Counted from the stretch's first letter, positions 8,575-16,562 are shown. The stretch is 64,000 nucleotides of DNA from Pseudonocardia terrae (GCF_021343995.1 NZ_JAJTTE010000033.1:1-64000), one strand, 5' to 3'. Numbers and translations are program-made. Notes: a model not told the origin generated them from the letters alone.

Positions 8575-9525
8575 GTGCCGCCGACCGACCTGACCGCCCA
8601 CCTGGTGCGCCTGCTCGCGACCGGGGTCGCCGCCCTGCTCGGTTTGGTCGGGCCGGGCGCGGCCGCCTCGCCCGCCGACGTCCCGGTGATCCGGACCGCC
8701 GCCGAACGTGGAGACAGCGGGGGCGAGCGGGTGCGCCGCATCCCGGCCCCACCACGTCGCCCCGCCGGCCTCGGCCCCGCCCGGGCACGTGACGGGACCG
8801 CGCGGGACCCCACCCGCGACCCCGCGAGCGGCGGCACCGGGCGCCCCGGCGCCCTCACCCGCAGCCGGACCGGGGGCACGGGGACGGGCGAGGGCCGCAC
8901 CGCCGCCGCGACCCTCGGCTGGGGCACCCCGAACCGGGAGGACGACTTCACCGACGGTCTCGACGGCTGGGGCCTCTACGACGGCGAGGGCCACGGCGGG
9001 AACGGCCGCCGCTCCCCCGACGCGTTCTCGATCCAGGGCGGCGTCCTCGTCGTCACCGGCTCGCCCGACGGCACCACCGGCGGCATGGCCTGGAACCCCG
9101 GGCAGAAGTACGGCCGCTGGGAGGGTCGCGTCCGGGCACCGGAGAGCGATCCCAGCTACCACGCCCTGTTGCTCCTCTGGCCCGACGCCGAGGACTGGCC
9201 CACGGGCGGCGAGGTCGACTTCATGGAGATGTCCGATCCGGACCGGCAGAGCACGGACATGTTCCTGCACTACGGCGCCGACAACTCCCAGCTCCACGGC
9301 GACGTCGAGATCGACGCCACGCAGTGGCACAACTGGGCGGTGGAGTGGACGCCCGACCACATCGCAGCGTTCGTCGACGGCGCGGAGTGGTGGCGCACGG
9401 ACGACACGGGCACCCTGCCGCCCGGTCCGATGCACCTGACTATCCAGCTGGACTGGTTCCCGCACGGCGGCGACGTCCGCGAGTCCCGGATGGAGGTCGA
9501 CTGGGTGCGGCAGTACCGCCTGTGA
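8575..9525 (+). CDS. Secreted GH16-family glycoside hydrolase
   Basis: A signal peptide (LLATGVAALLGLVGPGAAA) and a low-complexity linker precede a GH16 domain from about residue 120 (DDFTDGLDGWGLY, MAWNPGQKYGRWEGRVRAP). The catalytic signature ExDxxE is intact in GGEVDFMEMSD near residue 212, and WHNWAVEWTPDHIAAFVDG is the typical later strand. GH16 enzymes cleave beta-1,3 or beta-1,4 glucans and galactans; the substrate cannot be inferred. The GTG at 8575 lies 45 bp after the previous stop with AGGAAGGAC and GTGAGGAC upstream. A strong hairpin follows at 9547. With the preceding LAS-type protein this suggests envelope polymer remodelling. Confidence 0.82.
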   Translation: MPPTDLTAHLVRLLATGVAALLGLVGPGAAASPADVPVIRTAAERGDSGGERVRRIPAPPRRPAGLGPARARDGTARDPTRDPASGGTGRPGALTRSRTGGTGTGEGRTAAATLGWGTPNREDDFTDGLDGWGLYDGEGHGGNGRRSPDAFSIQGGVLVVTGSPDGTTGGMAWNPGQKYGRWEGRVRAPESDPSYHALLLLWPDAEDWPTGGEVDFMEMSDPDRQSTDMFLHYGADNSQLHGDVEIDATQWHNWAVEWTPDHIAAFVDGAEWWRTDDTGTLPPGPMHLTIQLDWFPHGGDVRESRMEVDWVRQYRL

Positions 9526-9546
9526 CCACCGGTGACGGCCTGAACG

Positions 9547-9583
9547 CGAGTGGGCCCCGGCCGATCCCGCCGGGGCCCACTCG
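9547..9583 (+). terminator. Rho-independent type hairpin after the GH16 gene
   Basis: A perfect 15-bp stem (CGAGTGGGCCCCGGC at 9547-9561 with 9569-9583) around a 7-nt loop, 21 bp after the stop codon. It abuts the 77-bp repeat that starts at 9586. Confidence 0.8.
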
Positions 9584-9585
9584 TC

Positions 9586-9662
9586 TCCCGAACTGACGCG
9601 CCGCTCCCACCACGAAGCGACGTGACGGAAGTTAGCCTAGCCTTTGCTTCGTCCGCAACCCC
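9586..9662. repeat. 77-bp element, copy A, with iron-box-like palindrome
   Basis: The first 37 bp (from TCCCGAACTGAC through CACGAAGCGAC) match copy B at 10732 with one mismatch; the rest is similar, ending CAACCCC in both. A 7-bp inverted repeat (ACGAAGC and GCTTCGT) brackets a palindrome at 9627-9645. It follows a terminator hairpin directly, as copy B does. Confidence 0.8.
9627..9645. promoter_or_regulatory. IdeR/DtxR iron-box-like site A
   Basis: The core GTTAGCCTAGCCT agrees with the IdeR consensus (TTAGGTTAGSCTAACCTAA) at about 13 of 19 positions. It lies 69-87 nt before the EamA start, far for direct repression. Confidence 0.4.
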
Positions 9663-9701
9663 CTGACGGAAACCCGGGGGAGATCGCCTCGGGCGAGGGC
9701 C

Positions 9702-9707
9702 TAGCGT
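9702..9707 (+). promoter_or_regulatory. -10 box TAGCGT, leaderless EamA promoter
   Basis: TAGCGT ends 6 nt before the GTG at 9714, the spacing expected if transcription starts at the start codon. No ribosome site is visible. Confidence 0.5.
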
Positions 9708-9713
9708 CGCCTC

Positions 9714-10679
9714 GTGCGTGAACCCGCCCGGGATCTCCCGGCGCCCGAACCCGACGTCCCCACGACCGAGCCGGCGGCAACCGCGATGCCCCCGGCCGCC
9801 CCGGTCACGGTCCTCCCCGGTCCCCGGTGGGGCGCCCTCACCGCGGTCTGCGTGACCGTGCTGGCCTGGGCGAGCGCGTTCGTCGGGATCCGGTTCGTCG
9901 GCCGCGCCTACGATCCGGGCGCACTCGCGCTCGGCCGGCTCGCGGTCGGCACACTGGCGCTCGGCGCCCTCCTCCTCGTGCGAGGCCGGTGGGTCCGCCC
10001 GACGGGTCGCGAGTGGGCCCTGCTCGTGCTCTGCGGCGTGGCCTGGTTCGGCGTCTACAACGTCGCCCTCAACGCCGCGGAACAGCGCGTCGACGCCGGC
10101 ACGACCGCGATGCTGGTCAACATCGGCCCGATCCTCATCGCCCTGTTCGCCGGCGTGCTGCTGCACGAGGGCTTCCCCGGCTGGCTGCTGATCGGCGCCG
10201 GGGTGGCGTTCGCCGGTGCCGTGGTGATCGGCGCGTCGAGCGCCGGCGGGGACGGGTCGGACCTGCTCGGCATCCTGCTGTGCGTGGTCGCCGCGGTGAC
10301 CTACGCGATCGGCGTCCTGGCGCAGAAGCCCGTACTGCGCCGGCTGCCCGCCCTGCAGGTGACGTTCCTGGCCTGCGCGATCGGGGCCGTCGCCTGCCTG
10401 CCCTTCGCCGGGTCCCTGGCCCACGACCTGACCGCGGCCCCCTGGACCGCGACGGCCGGGCTCGGCTACCTCGGGCTCGTCCCGACCGCGCTCGCCTTCA
10501 GCACCTGGGCCTACGCGCTGGCGCGCATGGACGCCGGGCGCCTCGGCGTGACCACCTATCTCGTCCCGCCGATCACGGTCGCACTGTCGGCTGTGCTGCT
10601 CGCCGAGGCGCCGCCCGCCCTGGCGCTGCTCGGCGGGGCGCTCTGCCTCGTCGGCGTCGGGCTCACGAGGCGCCGGTAG
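9714..10679 (+). CDS. EamA-family (DMT) transporter
   Basis: A 321-residue membrane protein with a 36-residue cytoplasmic-looking N-terminus and ten hydrophobic segments arranged as two EamA repeats (VTVLAWASAFVGIRFVGRAY in the first, ILLCVVAAVTYAIGVLAQK opening the second). The family exports small metabolites or drugs; the substrate is unknown. The GTG at 9714 is probably leaderless; an internal ATG at 9786 would remove the unstructured extension. It is a single-gene unit between two terminator hairpins and two copies of the 77-bp element. Confidence 0.85.
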   Translation: MREPARDLPAPEPDVPTTEPAATAMPPAAPVTVLPGPRWGALTAVCVTVLAWASAFVGIRFVGRAYDPGALALGRLAVGTLALGALLLVRGRWVRPTGREWALLVLCGVAWFGVYNVALNAAEQRVDAGTTAMLVNIGPILIALFAGVLLHEGFPGWLLIGAGVAFAGAVVIGASSAGGDGSDLLGILLCVVAAVTYAIGVLAQKPVLRRLPALQVTFLACAIGAVACLPFAGSLAHDLTAAPWTATAGLGYLGLVPTALAFSTWAYALARMDAGRLGVTTYLVPPITVALSAVLLAEAPPALALLGGALCLVGVGLTRRR

Positions 10680-10695
10680 GAGCCCCGAGAACGAA

Positions 10696-10727
10696 CCAGG
10701 CCCCCCGGCCGGAGCCGGAGGGCCTGG
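10696..10727 (+). terminator. Hairpin terminator after the EamA gene
   Basis: A 14-bp stem with one mismatch (696-709 with 714-727 of this kilobase, CCAGGCCCCCCGGC on the left) and a 4-nt loop, 17 bp after the stop codon. Confidence 0.75.
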
Positions 10728-10731
10728 CCCT

Positions 10732-10808
10732 TCCCGAACTGACACGCCGCTCCCACCACGAAGCGACGAGATGAAGGTTAGCCTTACCTCGCTTCGGCCG
10801 TCAACCCC
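10732..10808. repeat. 77-bp element, copy B, with iron-box-like palindrome
   Basis: Second copy of the element at 9586, same length. Its inverted repeat (CGAAGCGA and TCGCTTCG, perfect 8 bp) brackets GAAGGTTAGCCTTACCTCG at 10773-10791, which matches the IdeR consensus at about 14 of 19. This copy overlaps the last codons and stop of the MFS gene on the opposite strand, so it is not in an obvious promoter position. Confidence 0.8.
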
Positions 10809-12097
10809 GAGATCCGGAGGCGGGGCATCCCCGAACGGCGGACCAACACGAGCCCGACCGCGACCACCGACAGTACGGTCACGATCCCCCCGACGACCAG
10901 GGGCGCGCGGCCGCCGAAGTGCGCGGCCAGCAGGCCCAGCAGCGGTGCGCCCACCGGGGTCCCGCCCAGCAGGAGCAGCATGTAGAGCCCCATGACCCGG
11001 CCCCGCACGGTCGGGTCGACCGAGAGCTGCACGGACGAGTTCGCCGCGGTCGTGAAGATCAGCGCTGCGAACCCGACGGGGACGAGCGCGATACCGGCGG
11101 ACACGTACGTCGGCATCAGCCCGGCGACCACGAGCAGCGCACCGAAGGCGAGCCCCGCCCCCGCCACGAGCCGTAGCCGCGGCTTCCGGGTACGCCGGGC
11201 GGCCATCGTGGTGCCGAGCACGGACCCGACCGCCAGCAGCGTGGTGAGCAGGCCGTAGCCCTCGGCGTCACGGTCGAAGACGTTGCGGGCCAGCAGCGCG
11301 AGCGTCATGAAGAAGTTGATGCCGAAGGTCGAGACCAGGAAGACCAGCACCATCACGGCGACGAGGTCCGCCCGCCCCCGGACGTACGCGAGCCCGTCGC
11401 GGAGCTGGTGGGGTGCCCGCGCGACCCGCTCGGTGCGGTACAGCTTCTCCGGCCGCATCAGCAGCAGGCCCGTGATCACGGCGGCGAAGCTGACGGCGTT
11501 GATCAGGAAGACCCAGCCCGTGCCGACCGCGACGATCAGCACGCCGGCCACGGCGGGCCCGACGATCCGGGCCAGGTTGAAGCACAGCGAGTTCAGCGCG
11601 ACCGCGTTGACGACCTGGCCCGGTCCGACCATCTCGGACACGAAGGCCTGCCGCATCGGCGCGTCGAGCGCGGAGAAGCAGCCGAGCAGCAGGCACAACA
11701 GGTAGACGTGCCACAGCGCGACGACACCGGTGAGCACGATCGAGCCGAGCGCCACGGCACACAGCCCCATCGCGAGCTGGACGCCGACCAGCACGAGCCG
11801 CTTGTCGACCCGGTCGGCCAGCACCCCGCCCCACAGCGAGAGCACGAGCGTGGGCGCGAACTGCAGCGCCGCCGCGATCCCGAGCGCGGTGGCGCTGCCG
11901 TGGGTGAGGTCGAGGACCAGCCAGTCCTGCGCGATCCGCTGCATCCAGGTGCCCACGTTGGACACCACCTGGCCCGAGATGAAGAGCCGGTAGTTGGGTA
12001 CGCGCAGCGAGGCGAACATGCCTCCGGGGGGTGAGTGCGCGGAATCGGAACCTGTATCGGAACCTGCGGGGACCGGGGTTTCGGCGACAGCACTCAC
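10784..12097 (-). CDS. MFS transporter (EntS-like, MFS_3 type)
   Basis: A 437-residue permease with about twelve hydrophobic segments. Motifs include YRLFISGQVVSNVGTWMQRI at the first helix and LADRVDKRLVLV between helices 2 and 3, typical of the enterobactin-exporter-like MFS subfamily that exports siderophores or drugs. The last five codons and the TAA stop lie inside repeat copy B. The ATG at 12097 is 22 bp downstream of the NCS2 permease stop, and the gap carries an imperfect palindrome (12101-12116). It is either the second gene of an operon with the permease or has its own regulated promoter in that gap. The substrate is not predictable. Confidence 0.85.
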   Translation of the reverse strand: MSAVAETPVPAGSDTGSDSAHSPPGGMFASLRVPNYRLFISGQVVSNVGTWMQRIAQDWLVLDLTHGSATALGIAAALQFAPTLVLSLWGGVLADRVDKRLVLVGVQLAMGLCAVALGSIVLTGVVALWHVYLLCLLLGCFSALDAPMRQAFVSEMVGPGQVVNAVALNSLCFNLARIVGPAVAGVLIVAVGTGWVFLINAVSFAAVITGLLLMRPEKLYRTERVARAPHQLRDGLAYVRGRADLVAVMVLVFLVSTFGINFFMTLALLARNVFDRDAEGYGLLTTLLAVGSVLGTTMAARRTRKPRLRLVAGAGLAFGALLVVAGLMPTYVSAGIALVPVGFAALIFTTAANSSVQLSVDPTVRGRVMGLYMLLLLGGTPVGAPLLGLLAAHFGGRAPLVVGGIVTVLSVVAVGLVLVRRSGMPRLRISGLTAEAR

Positions 12098-12100
12098 GAT

Positions 12101-12116
12101 GTAGTTAGTTTACTAC
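12101..12116. promoter_or_regulatory. Imperfect palindrome GTAGTTAGTTTACTAC, possible MarR-type operator
   Basis: GTAGT and ACTAC arms flank a 6-nt centre in the gap just before the MFS start. It is AT-rich against a very GC-rich background and resembles MarR-family operators of transporter genes. No MarR gene is adjacent. Confidence 0.4.
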
Positions 12117-12118
12117 AA

Positions 12119-13555
12119 CTACCCGAAGACCTCACGCAGCGGGCCGACCGCGAAATACCCGACGAAAGCCACCGCCACGACCCACATCAGCGGGTGCACC
12201 TGGCGCGCCTTGCCAGTGGCCGCGGACAGCACGACGTAGCTGATGAAGCTGGCCCCGATGCCGTTGGCGATCGAGTACGTGAACGGCATGATCACGATCG
12301 TCAGGAAGGCGGGCAGCGCGGTGCGCAGGTCCGTCAGCTCGATGCCGGCCACCTGCCGGAACATCAGCGCCCCGACGACCACCAGCGCCGGCGCCGCCGC
12401 CTCCACCGGCACGATCGCGTAGAGCGGGGTGAAGAACATCGCCGCGAGGAAGAGCACGCCGGTGAGGACGTTGGCCAGGCCCGTGCGCGCGCCCTCGGCG
12501 ATGCCCGAGGCGGACTCCACGAAGACCGTGTTCGACGACGACGAGCCGATGCCGCCGGCCACCGCGCCGGCCCCCTCGACCACCAGGGCCCGCCCGATGT
12601 TGGGCAGCTGCCCGTCCTTCTCGGTCAGCCCGGCCTGCTGGCCGAGCCCGGTCATGGTGCCCATGGCGTCGAAGAAGTTCGCCAGGACCAGCGTGAACAC
12701 CAGCAGGATGACGGTCAGCGCGTCGAGCCGGCCGAAGGCCCCGAAGGAGAACTTGCCGACCAGCGACAGGTCGGGCCAGCCGACGATGCTGCTCGGCAGC
12801 GCCGGCACGGACAGCGACCAGCCCTTGGGGTTGGTGGCCGACGATCCGACGTGCACGATCGCCTCGACGATGATCGCGATGACCGTCGTGGCCACCACGC
12901 CGATCAGCAGGCCCGCCCGGACGCCGCGCACCACCAGCACGCCCGTGATCAGCAGCCCGACCACGAAGACGAAGGTCGGCCAGGACGCGATCGAGCCGTT
13001 GATGCCCAGGCCGACCGGCACCGTCGTGTGCGCGGCGTCGGGCAGGCGGCGGACGAAGCCCGCGTCGACCAGCCCGATCAGTGCGATGAAGGCGCCGATG
13101 CCCACGGCGATGGCGGACTTGAGGGCGGCCGGCACGGCGTTGAACACCGCGGTCCGGAAGCCGGTCACGGCCAGGACCACGATGACGATGCCGTCGAGCA
13201 CGACCAGACCCATGGCCTCGGGCCAGGTCATCATCGGCGCGATCGTGACCGCGAGCAGGGTGTTGATGCCGAGCCCGGTGGCGATGGCGAAGGGCATGTT
13301 CGCCACGAGTCCGAACAGGATGGTCATCACGCCGGCGACGAGCGCCGTCACGGCGGCGACCTGCCCGATCGGCAGGATGTTCCCGAGCACGTCGGTCTTC
13401 GCGCTCGGGTCACCGGGCGACACGCTGCCGAGGATCAGCGGGTTCAGCACGATGATGTAGGACATCGTCACGAACGTGACGAGGCCGCCGCGCATCTCGC
13501 GGGACAGCGTCGTCTTGCGTTCCGTGAGCTTGAACAGGCGCTCGAGCACGCGCAC
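12119..13555 (-). CDS. NCS2-family purine permease (AzgA type)
   Basis: A 478-residue permease with about fourteen membrane segments. The N-terminus (KTTLSREMRGGLVTFVTMSY) and GLGINTLLAVTIAPMMTW are AzgA/GhxP-like features of proton-coupled uptake of adenine, guanine or hypoxanthine. NFFDAMGTMTGLGQQAGL and GSSSSNTVFVESASGIAEGA are the family's substrate-site helices. The ATG at 13555 has no strong ribosome site in view. In many actinobacteria this gene lies near DUF2530 and a MarR regulator; here DUF2530 is divergent at 13876 and the regulator is missing. Confidence 0.88.
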   Translation of the reverse strand: MRVLERLFKLTERKTTLSREMRGGLVTFVTMSYIIVLNPLILGSVSPGDPSAKTDVLGNILPIGQVAAVTALVAGVMTILFGLVANMPFAIATGLGINTLLAVTIAPMMTWPEAMGLVVLDGIVIVVLAVTGFRTAVFNAVPAALKSAIAVGIGAFIALIGLVDAGFVRRLPDAAHTTVPVGLGINGSIASWPTFVFVVGLLITGVLVVRGVRAGLLIGVVATTVIAIIVEAIVHVGSSATNPKGWSLSVPALPSSIVGWPDLSLVGKFSFGAFGRLDALTVILLVFTLVLANFFDAMGTMTGLGQQAGLTEKDGQLPNIGRALVVEGAGAVAGGIGSSSSNTVFVESASGIAEGARTGLANVLTGVLFLAAMFFTPLYAIVPVEAAAPALVVVGALMFRQVAGIELTDLRTALPAFLTIVIMPFTYSIANGIGASFISYVVLSAATGKARQVHPLMWVVAVAFVGYFAVGPLREVFG

Positions 13556-13794
13556 ACGGTATGCGGCCGCACCTCGCTCCGCCGATCCTGTCCCCCCGAC
13601 GGAGGCCGTTCGTGCCCGACGCCGTCGACCACGCCGTCGACCAGCGGAACGGCGGGTTTCGGAACGGCATCGGCGGCTAGGCGCGTGGGTTGCGCCGCGG
13701 TCAGCCGAGCGGGTCGGGCACCTCCGCCGGGTTGTGCCGCCGCGCGCAGGCGAGGCGGCGACCGGGCGTCCGTATCCGAAGCAGGGGCCGAGGG
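13556..13794. other. Intergenic region between permease and DUF2530 gene
   Basis: About 240 bp with no supported gene, holding the promoter of the leftward permease. Short open frames here lack ribosome sites and recognisable products. Together with the adjoining 16-bp array it separates divergent genes. Confidence 0.5.
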
Positions 13795-13858
13795 CGGTGT
13801 TCGCCGAGGGTGGTGTTCGCCCAGGGTGGTGTTCGCCGAGGGTGGTGTTCGCCCAGGG
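13795..13858. repeat. Four tandem 16-bp repeats upstream of the DUF2530 promoter
   Basis: The unit TGGTGTTCGCCSAGGG repeats four times without gaps; the S position alternates G, C, G, C. The array ends 5 bp before the -10 box of the rightward gene. Confidence 0.85.
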
Positions 13859-13863
13859 CGAGA

Positions 13864-13869
13864 TAGGCT
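13864..13869 (+). promoter_or_regulatory. -10 box TAGGCT, leaderless DUF2530 promoter
   Basis: TAGGCT ends exactly 6 nt before the GTG at 13876; the 16-bp repeat array sits directly upstream. Confidence 0.55.
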
Positions 13870-13875
13870 CGGCCC

Positions 13876-14130
13876 GTGGTCGACCCGCCGCCCCTGCCGC
13901 GCAGCACCACCGACGTCACGTTGGTCACGGCGATCGGCACGCTGGTGTGGGTGCTCGGCGCGGTGGGCCTGTTCGTCGCCCACCTCGTGGCCGGCCGGCC
14001 GCTCGACATCTGGTTCACCACGTGCGTCACGGGCGCCGTGCTCGGCGCCATCGGGTTCGGCATCTTCCGCTGGCAGCGCGCGGCAGCGCGACGCGGATCC
14101 CGGCTCGCCCAGCGGGGACTCGACGGCTGA
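13876..14130 (+). CDS. DUF2530 small membrane protein
   Basis: An 84-residue protein with two hydrophobic segments (IGTLVWVLGAVGLFVAHLVA and a second ending in LGAIGFGIFRW). It then has the conserved basic tail WQRAAARRGSRLAQRGLDG that marks the DUF2530 family. Function unknown. The GTG is preceded by TAGGCT at leaderless spacing and lacks a ribosome site. In other actinobacteria this gene is often linked to NCS2 permease and MarR genes. Confidence 0.8.
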   Translation: MVDPPPLPRSTTDVTLVTAIGTLVWVLGAVGLFVAHLVAGRPLDIWFTTCVTGAVLGAIGFGIFRWQRAAARRGSRLAQRGLDG

Positions 14131-14173
14131 CGCGGGTCCACACCGCTCGCGCGGCTCCGGCCGACCGGCGAAC

Positions 14174-14179
14174 TAGGCT
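14174..14179 (+). promoter_or_regulatory. -10 box TAGGCT, leaderless SDR promoter
   Basis: TAGGCT ends 6 nt before the ATG at 14186; no ribosome site lies between. Confidence 0.55.
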
Positions 14180-14185
14180 CGCGGC

Positions 14186-14923
14186 ATGACCGACCGTCCC
14201 ACCGCCGTCGTCACCGGAGCGAGCTCAGGCATCGGGGCCGCCACCGCCCGCGCCCTCGCCGCGGAGGGCTTCCACGTCGTGCTCGGCGCCCGCCGCGTCG
14301 ACCGGCTGGAGGCCGTCGCCAAGGAGATCGACGGGACGGCCCTGCGGCTCGACGTCACGGACAAGGAGTCGGCCGCCGCCTTCGTCGAGGCGGTTCCGGA
14401 GTGCCGGCTGCTGGTCAACAACGCGGGCGGCGCCAAGGGCCTCGAGCCGGTCGAGGAGGCCGACGAGGACGACTGGCGCTGGATGTTCGAGGCCAACGTC
14501 ATCGGCACCCTGCGGCTCACCCAGGGCCTGCTGCCGAAGCTGCGCGCCTCCGGCGACGGGCACATCGTCACCGTGACCTCGATCGCGGCCCTCGCGCCCT
14601 ACGACAACGGCGCGGGCTACACCGGCGCCAAGCACGCCCAGGCGATGCTGCACCGCACGCTGCGCGGCGAGCTGCTCGGCCAGCCGATCCGGCTCACCGA
14701 GATCTGCCCCGGCATGGTGGAGACCGAGTTCTCCCTGGTCCGCTTCGAGGGCGACCAGGCGAAGGCGGACAACGTCTACCGAGGCCTGACCCCGCTCACG
14801 GCCGAGGACGTGGCCGACGTGATCGCCTTCGCCGCGACCCGGCCGAGCCACGTGAACCTCGACCAGATCACGATCATGCCGCGCGCCCAGGCGAGTGCCG
14901 GCCGCGCGTACCGGGAGGGCTGA
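14186..14923 (+). CDS. SDR-family oxidoreductase (YdfG-like)
   Basis: A classical short-chain dehydrogenase of 245 residues. The cofactor motif TGASSGIG is at residues 10-17, an ARRVDRLE segment suggests NADP preference, LVNNAGG is near 80, and the catalytic Ser and YxxxK appear as TSIAALAPYDNGAGYTGAKH. The C-terminal part resembles 3-hydroxy acid (serine/malonic semialdehyde) dehydrogenases. The gene stands alone behind a leaderless promoter, so no pathway is implied by its neighbours. Confidence 0.85.
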   Translation: MTDRPTAVVTGASSGIGAATARALAAEGFHVVLGARRVDRLEAVAKEIDGTALRLDVTDKESAAAFVEAVPECRLLVNNAGGAKGLEPVEEADEDDWRWMFEANVIGTLRLTQGLLPKLRASGDGHIVTVTSIAALAPYDNGAGYTGAKHAQAMLHRTLRGELLGQPIRLTEICPGMVETEFSLVRFEGDQAKADNVYRGLTPLTAEDVADVIAFAATRPSHVNLDQITIMPRAQASAGRAYREG

Positions 14924-14938
14924 CCGCCCGGGTCCGGC

Positions 14939-15169
14939 TCAGACGGTGTCCTCGGAACGACGGTTCTCGTAGGCGGCGTCGGCGGGGGCGCGCCCGGCGT
15001 CGGCCTCGGCGATGCGCTCCTCGGAGTCCTCGAGGATCCCCTCGGCCTCGGCGTACCGGTCCTCGTCCGGGCCGGTGACCCGCGCCTCCTCGGGCAGCGG
15101 CTCGGCGCGGGTCTCGGCCCGCTCGGCGGCGGTGGCGTGCCCGGTGTCGTTCACGGACGGATCGGTCAT
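14939..15169 (-). CDS. Small acidic conserved protein
   Basis: A 76-residue highly acidic protein without membrane segments. The middle (YAEAEGILEDSEERIAEAD) resembles a short conserved actinobacterial family of unknown function. The ATG at 15169 has an acceptable upstream region, and the gene lies between the SDR stop (convergent) and the L,D-transpeptidase stop. Likely real, but the product's job is unknown. Confidence 0.55.
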   Translation of the reverse strand: MTDPSVNDTGHATAAERAETRAEPLPEEARVTGPDEDRYAEAEGILEDSEERIAEADAGRAPADAAYENRRSEDTV

Positions 15170-15216
15170 ACGGGGTGCCTACCCGAGCGGGACGGGCAGC
15201 ACACCTGGAGCCACGT

Positions 15217-16380
15217 CTACAGCGCGGAGAGGCGTTGCCACTGGTCCCAGGACAGCGTCCAGTCCCAGACGTCGCCGTCCCGGGCGGACAGCTGCACCGG
15301 TGTGCCCGTGACCTCGACCGGGTCGCCGTAGAGCGCGGTGTCGTAGTAGGACCGCGCGTTCTCCAGCGACAGGTTGACGCAGCCGTGGGTGACGTTGGAC
15401 GAGCCCTGCGCGTTCGCCGAGGCCGGGTTGGCGTGGATGAACTCGCCGTTGTTGCTCATCCGCACGGCCCACTTCTCCACGACGTCGTAGCCGTACTGCT
15501 GGCTGACCATCCGCTTGTCGGTGAACTTCTCGGTCACCACGTGGATGCCGGAGCGGGTGTTGCGGTTCGGGTCCGCGGCCAGGCCGTAGCTCGCGGGGTA
15601 GTTGGCGATCTGCTTGCCGTCCCGGATCACGACCATGCGGAACGACCGGGCGTCGGCCTTGACGACCTGCGCGCGGCCGATCTGGAAGTCGCTGGTCACG
15701 TCCGCGGCGCCGAACTGCCCGCCGCCGTAGTCGATGCCGAACAGCTTCGCCGCGACCGAGACCTTCGTGTTCGCCGGCCAGTACTCCTTCGGCCGCCAGT
15801 GCACCCGGGACCCGCCGGACTCGTCGGGCAGCCAGCCCCAGGCACCCTGGACCGGCACCGACGTCTGCACGCTCAGCGCCCGCTCGACGGCCGCACGGTC
15901 CTCGACGTGGCTGTTGAACTGGATCTCGATCGGGGCGGCGATGCCGACGGTGCGGCCGTCGCCGATGTTGATCACACCGCGGACCTGCTTCGTGGGGACG
16001 ACGGTGTGGAAGCCGCCCGCCAGCGGCACGCCGACGCCGTCCTCACCCTTCGCGGTGCCGGACCACGTGTACTCGGTGTCGTAGCCCAGGGGTTCGCTGC
16101 TGGTCCAGACGGTGTGGTCGGCGTTGAGCGCGCCGGCCACCGGCCCGCCCTGCTGGTTGGTCAGCGCGACCTGCTCCAGCGTGCCGTCCGTCACGCTCAC
16201 CGAGACGGGTGACGTGGGGTTGATACCGGTGGCCTGCGCGGCCGGCCGGTACGCCAGCGTTGCCGCGCGCGCGAGCAGCGCCGGTGTCACGCCACCGCCG
16301 CGCCCGGCGGCCGTCGCCGCCGTGACCACACCGACGGTCCCGACCACGATCACGGCCAGGACCAGCAGCAACCGCCTCAT
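15217..16380 (-). CDS. L,D-transpeptidase (Ig-like plus YkuD)
   Basis: A 387-residue exported enzyme making or using 3-3 peptidoglycan cross-links. It starts with a signal or anchor (MRRLLLVLAVIVVGTVGVV), followed by Ig-like domains (about 50-240) as in mycobacterial Ldt proteins, then the YkuD catalytic domain. HGCVNLS near residue 333 supplies the active cysteine, and the conserved upstream histidine lies in EFIHANPAS. I chose the ATG at 16380 because GGGGGAGACG precedes it; a longer frame adds nine residues without support. No lipobox cysteine is visible. Together with murB nearby, it points to envelope synthesis. Confidence 0.9.
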   Translation of the reverse strand: MRRLLLVLAVIVVGTVGVVTAATAAGRGGGVTPALLARAATLAYRPAAQATGINPTSPVSVSVTDGTLEQVALTNQQGGPVAGALNADHTVWTSSEPLGYDTEYTWSGTAKGEDGVGVPLAGGFHTVVPTKQVRGVINIGDGRTVGIAAPIEIQFNSHVEDRAAVERALSVQTSVPVQGAWGWLPDESGGSRVHWRPKEYWPANTKVSVAAKLFGIDYGGGQFGAADVTSDFQIGRAQVVKADARSFRMVVIRDGKQIANYPASYGLAADPNRNTRSGIHVVTEKFTDKRMVSQQYGYDVVEKWAVRMSNNGEFIHANPASANAQGSSNVTHGCVNLSLENARSYYDTALYGDPVEVTGTPVQLSARDGDVWDWTLSWDQWQRLSAL

Positions 16381-16562
16381 CGTCTCCCCCGTACGAGATT
16401 CCCCCACCCCGTACCAGGACGCAACGGGGCCGCGGACGTTGCTCTCGTGAGCCTCGTGAGCATTGTCCGATCGACGAGGTTACGCGTCACCACCCACAGC
16501 GACGACCGCCGACGCGGGCGGGTTCGCACCAGCGCCGGGGCACGACACGGCACGGGCTGCGG

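Noticed and set aside
12035..14176. 713-codon plus-strand frame opposite the NCS2 permease
   Set aside because: Antisense composition (Asp/His/Arg-rich), no domain, crosses the intergenic repeat array.
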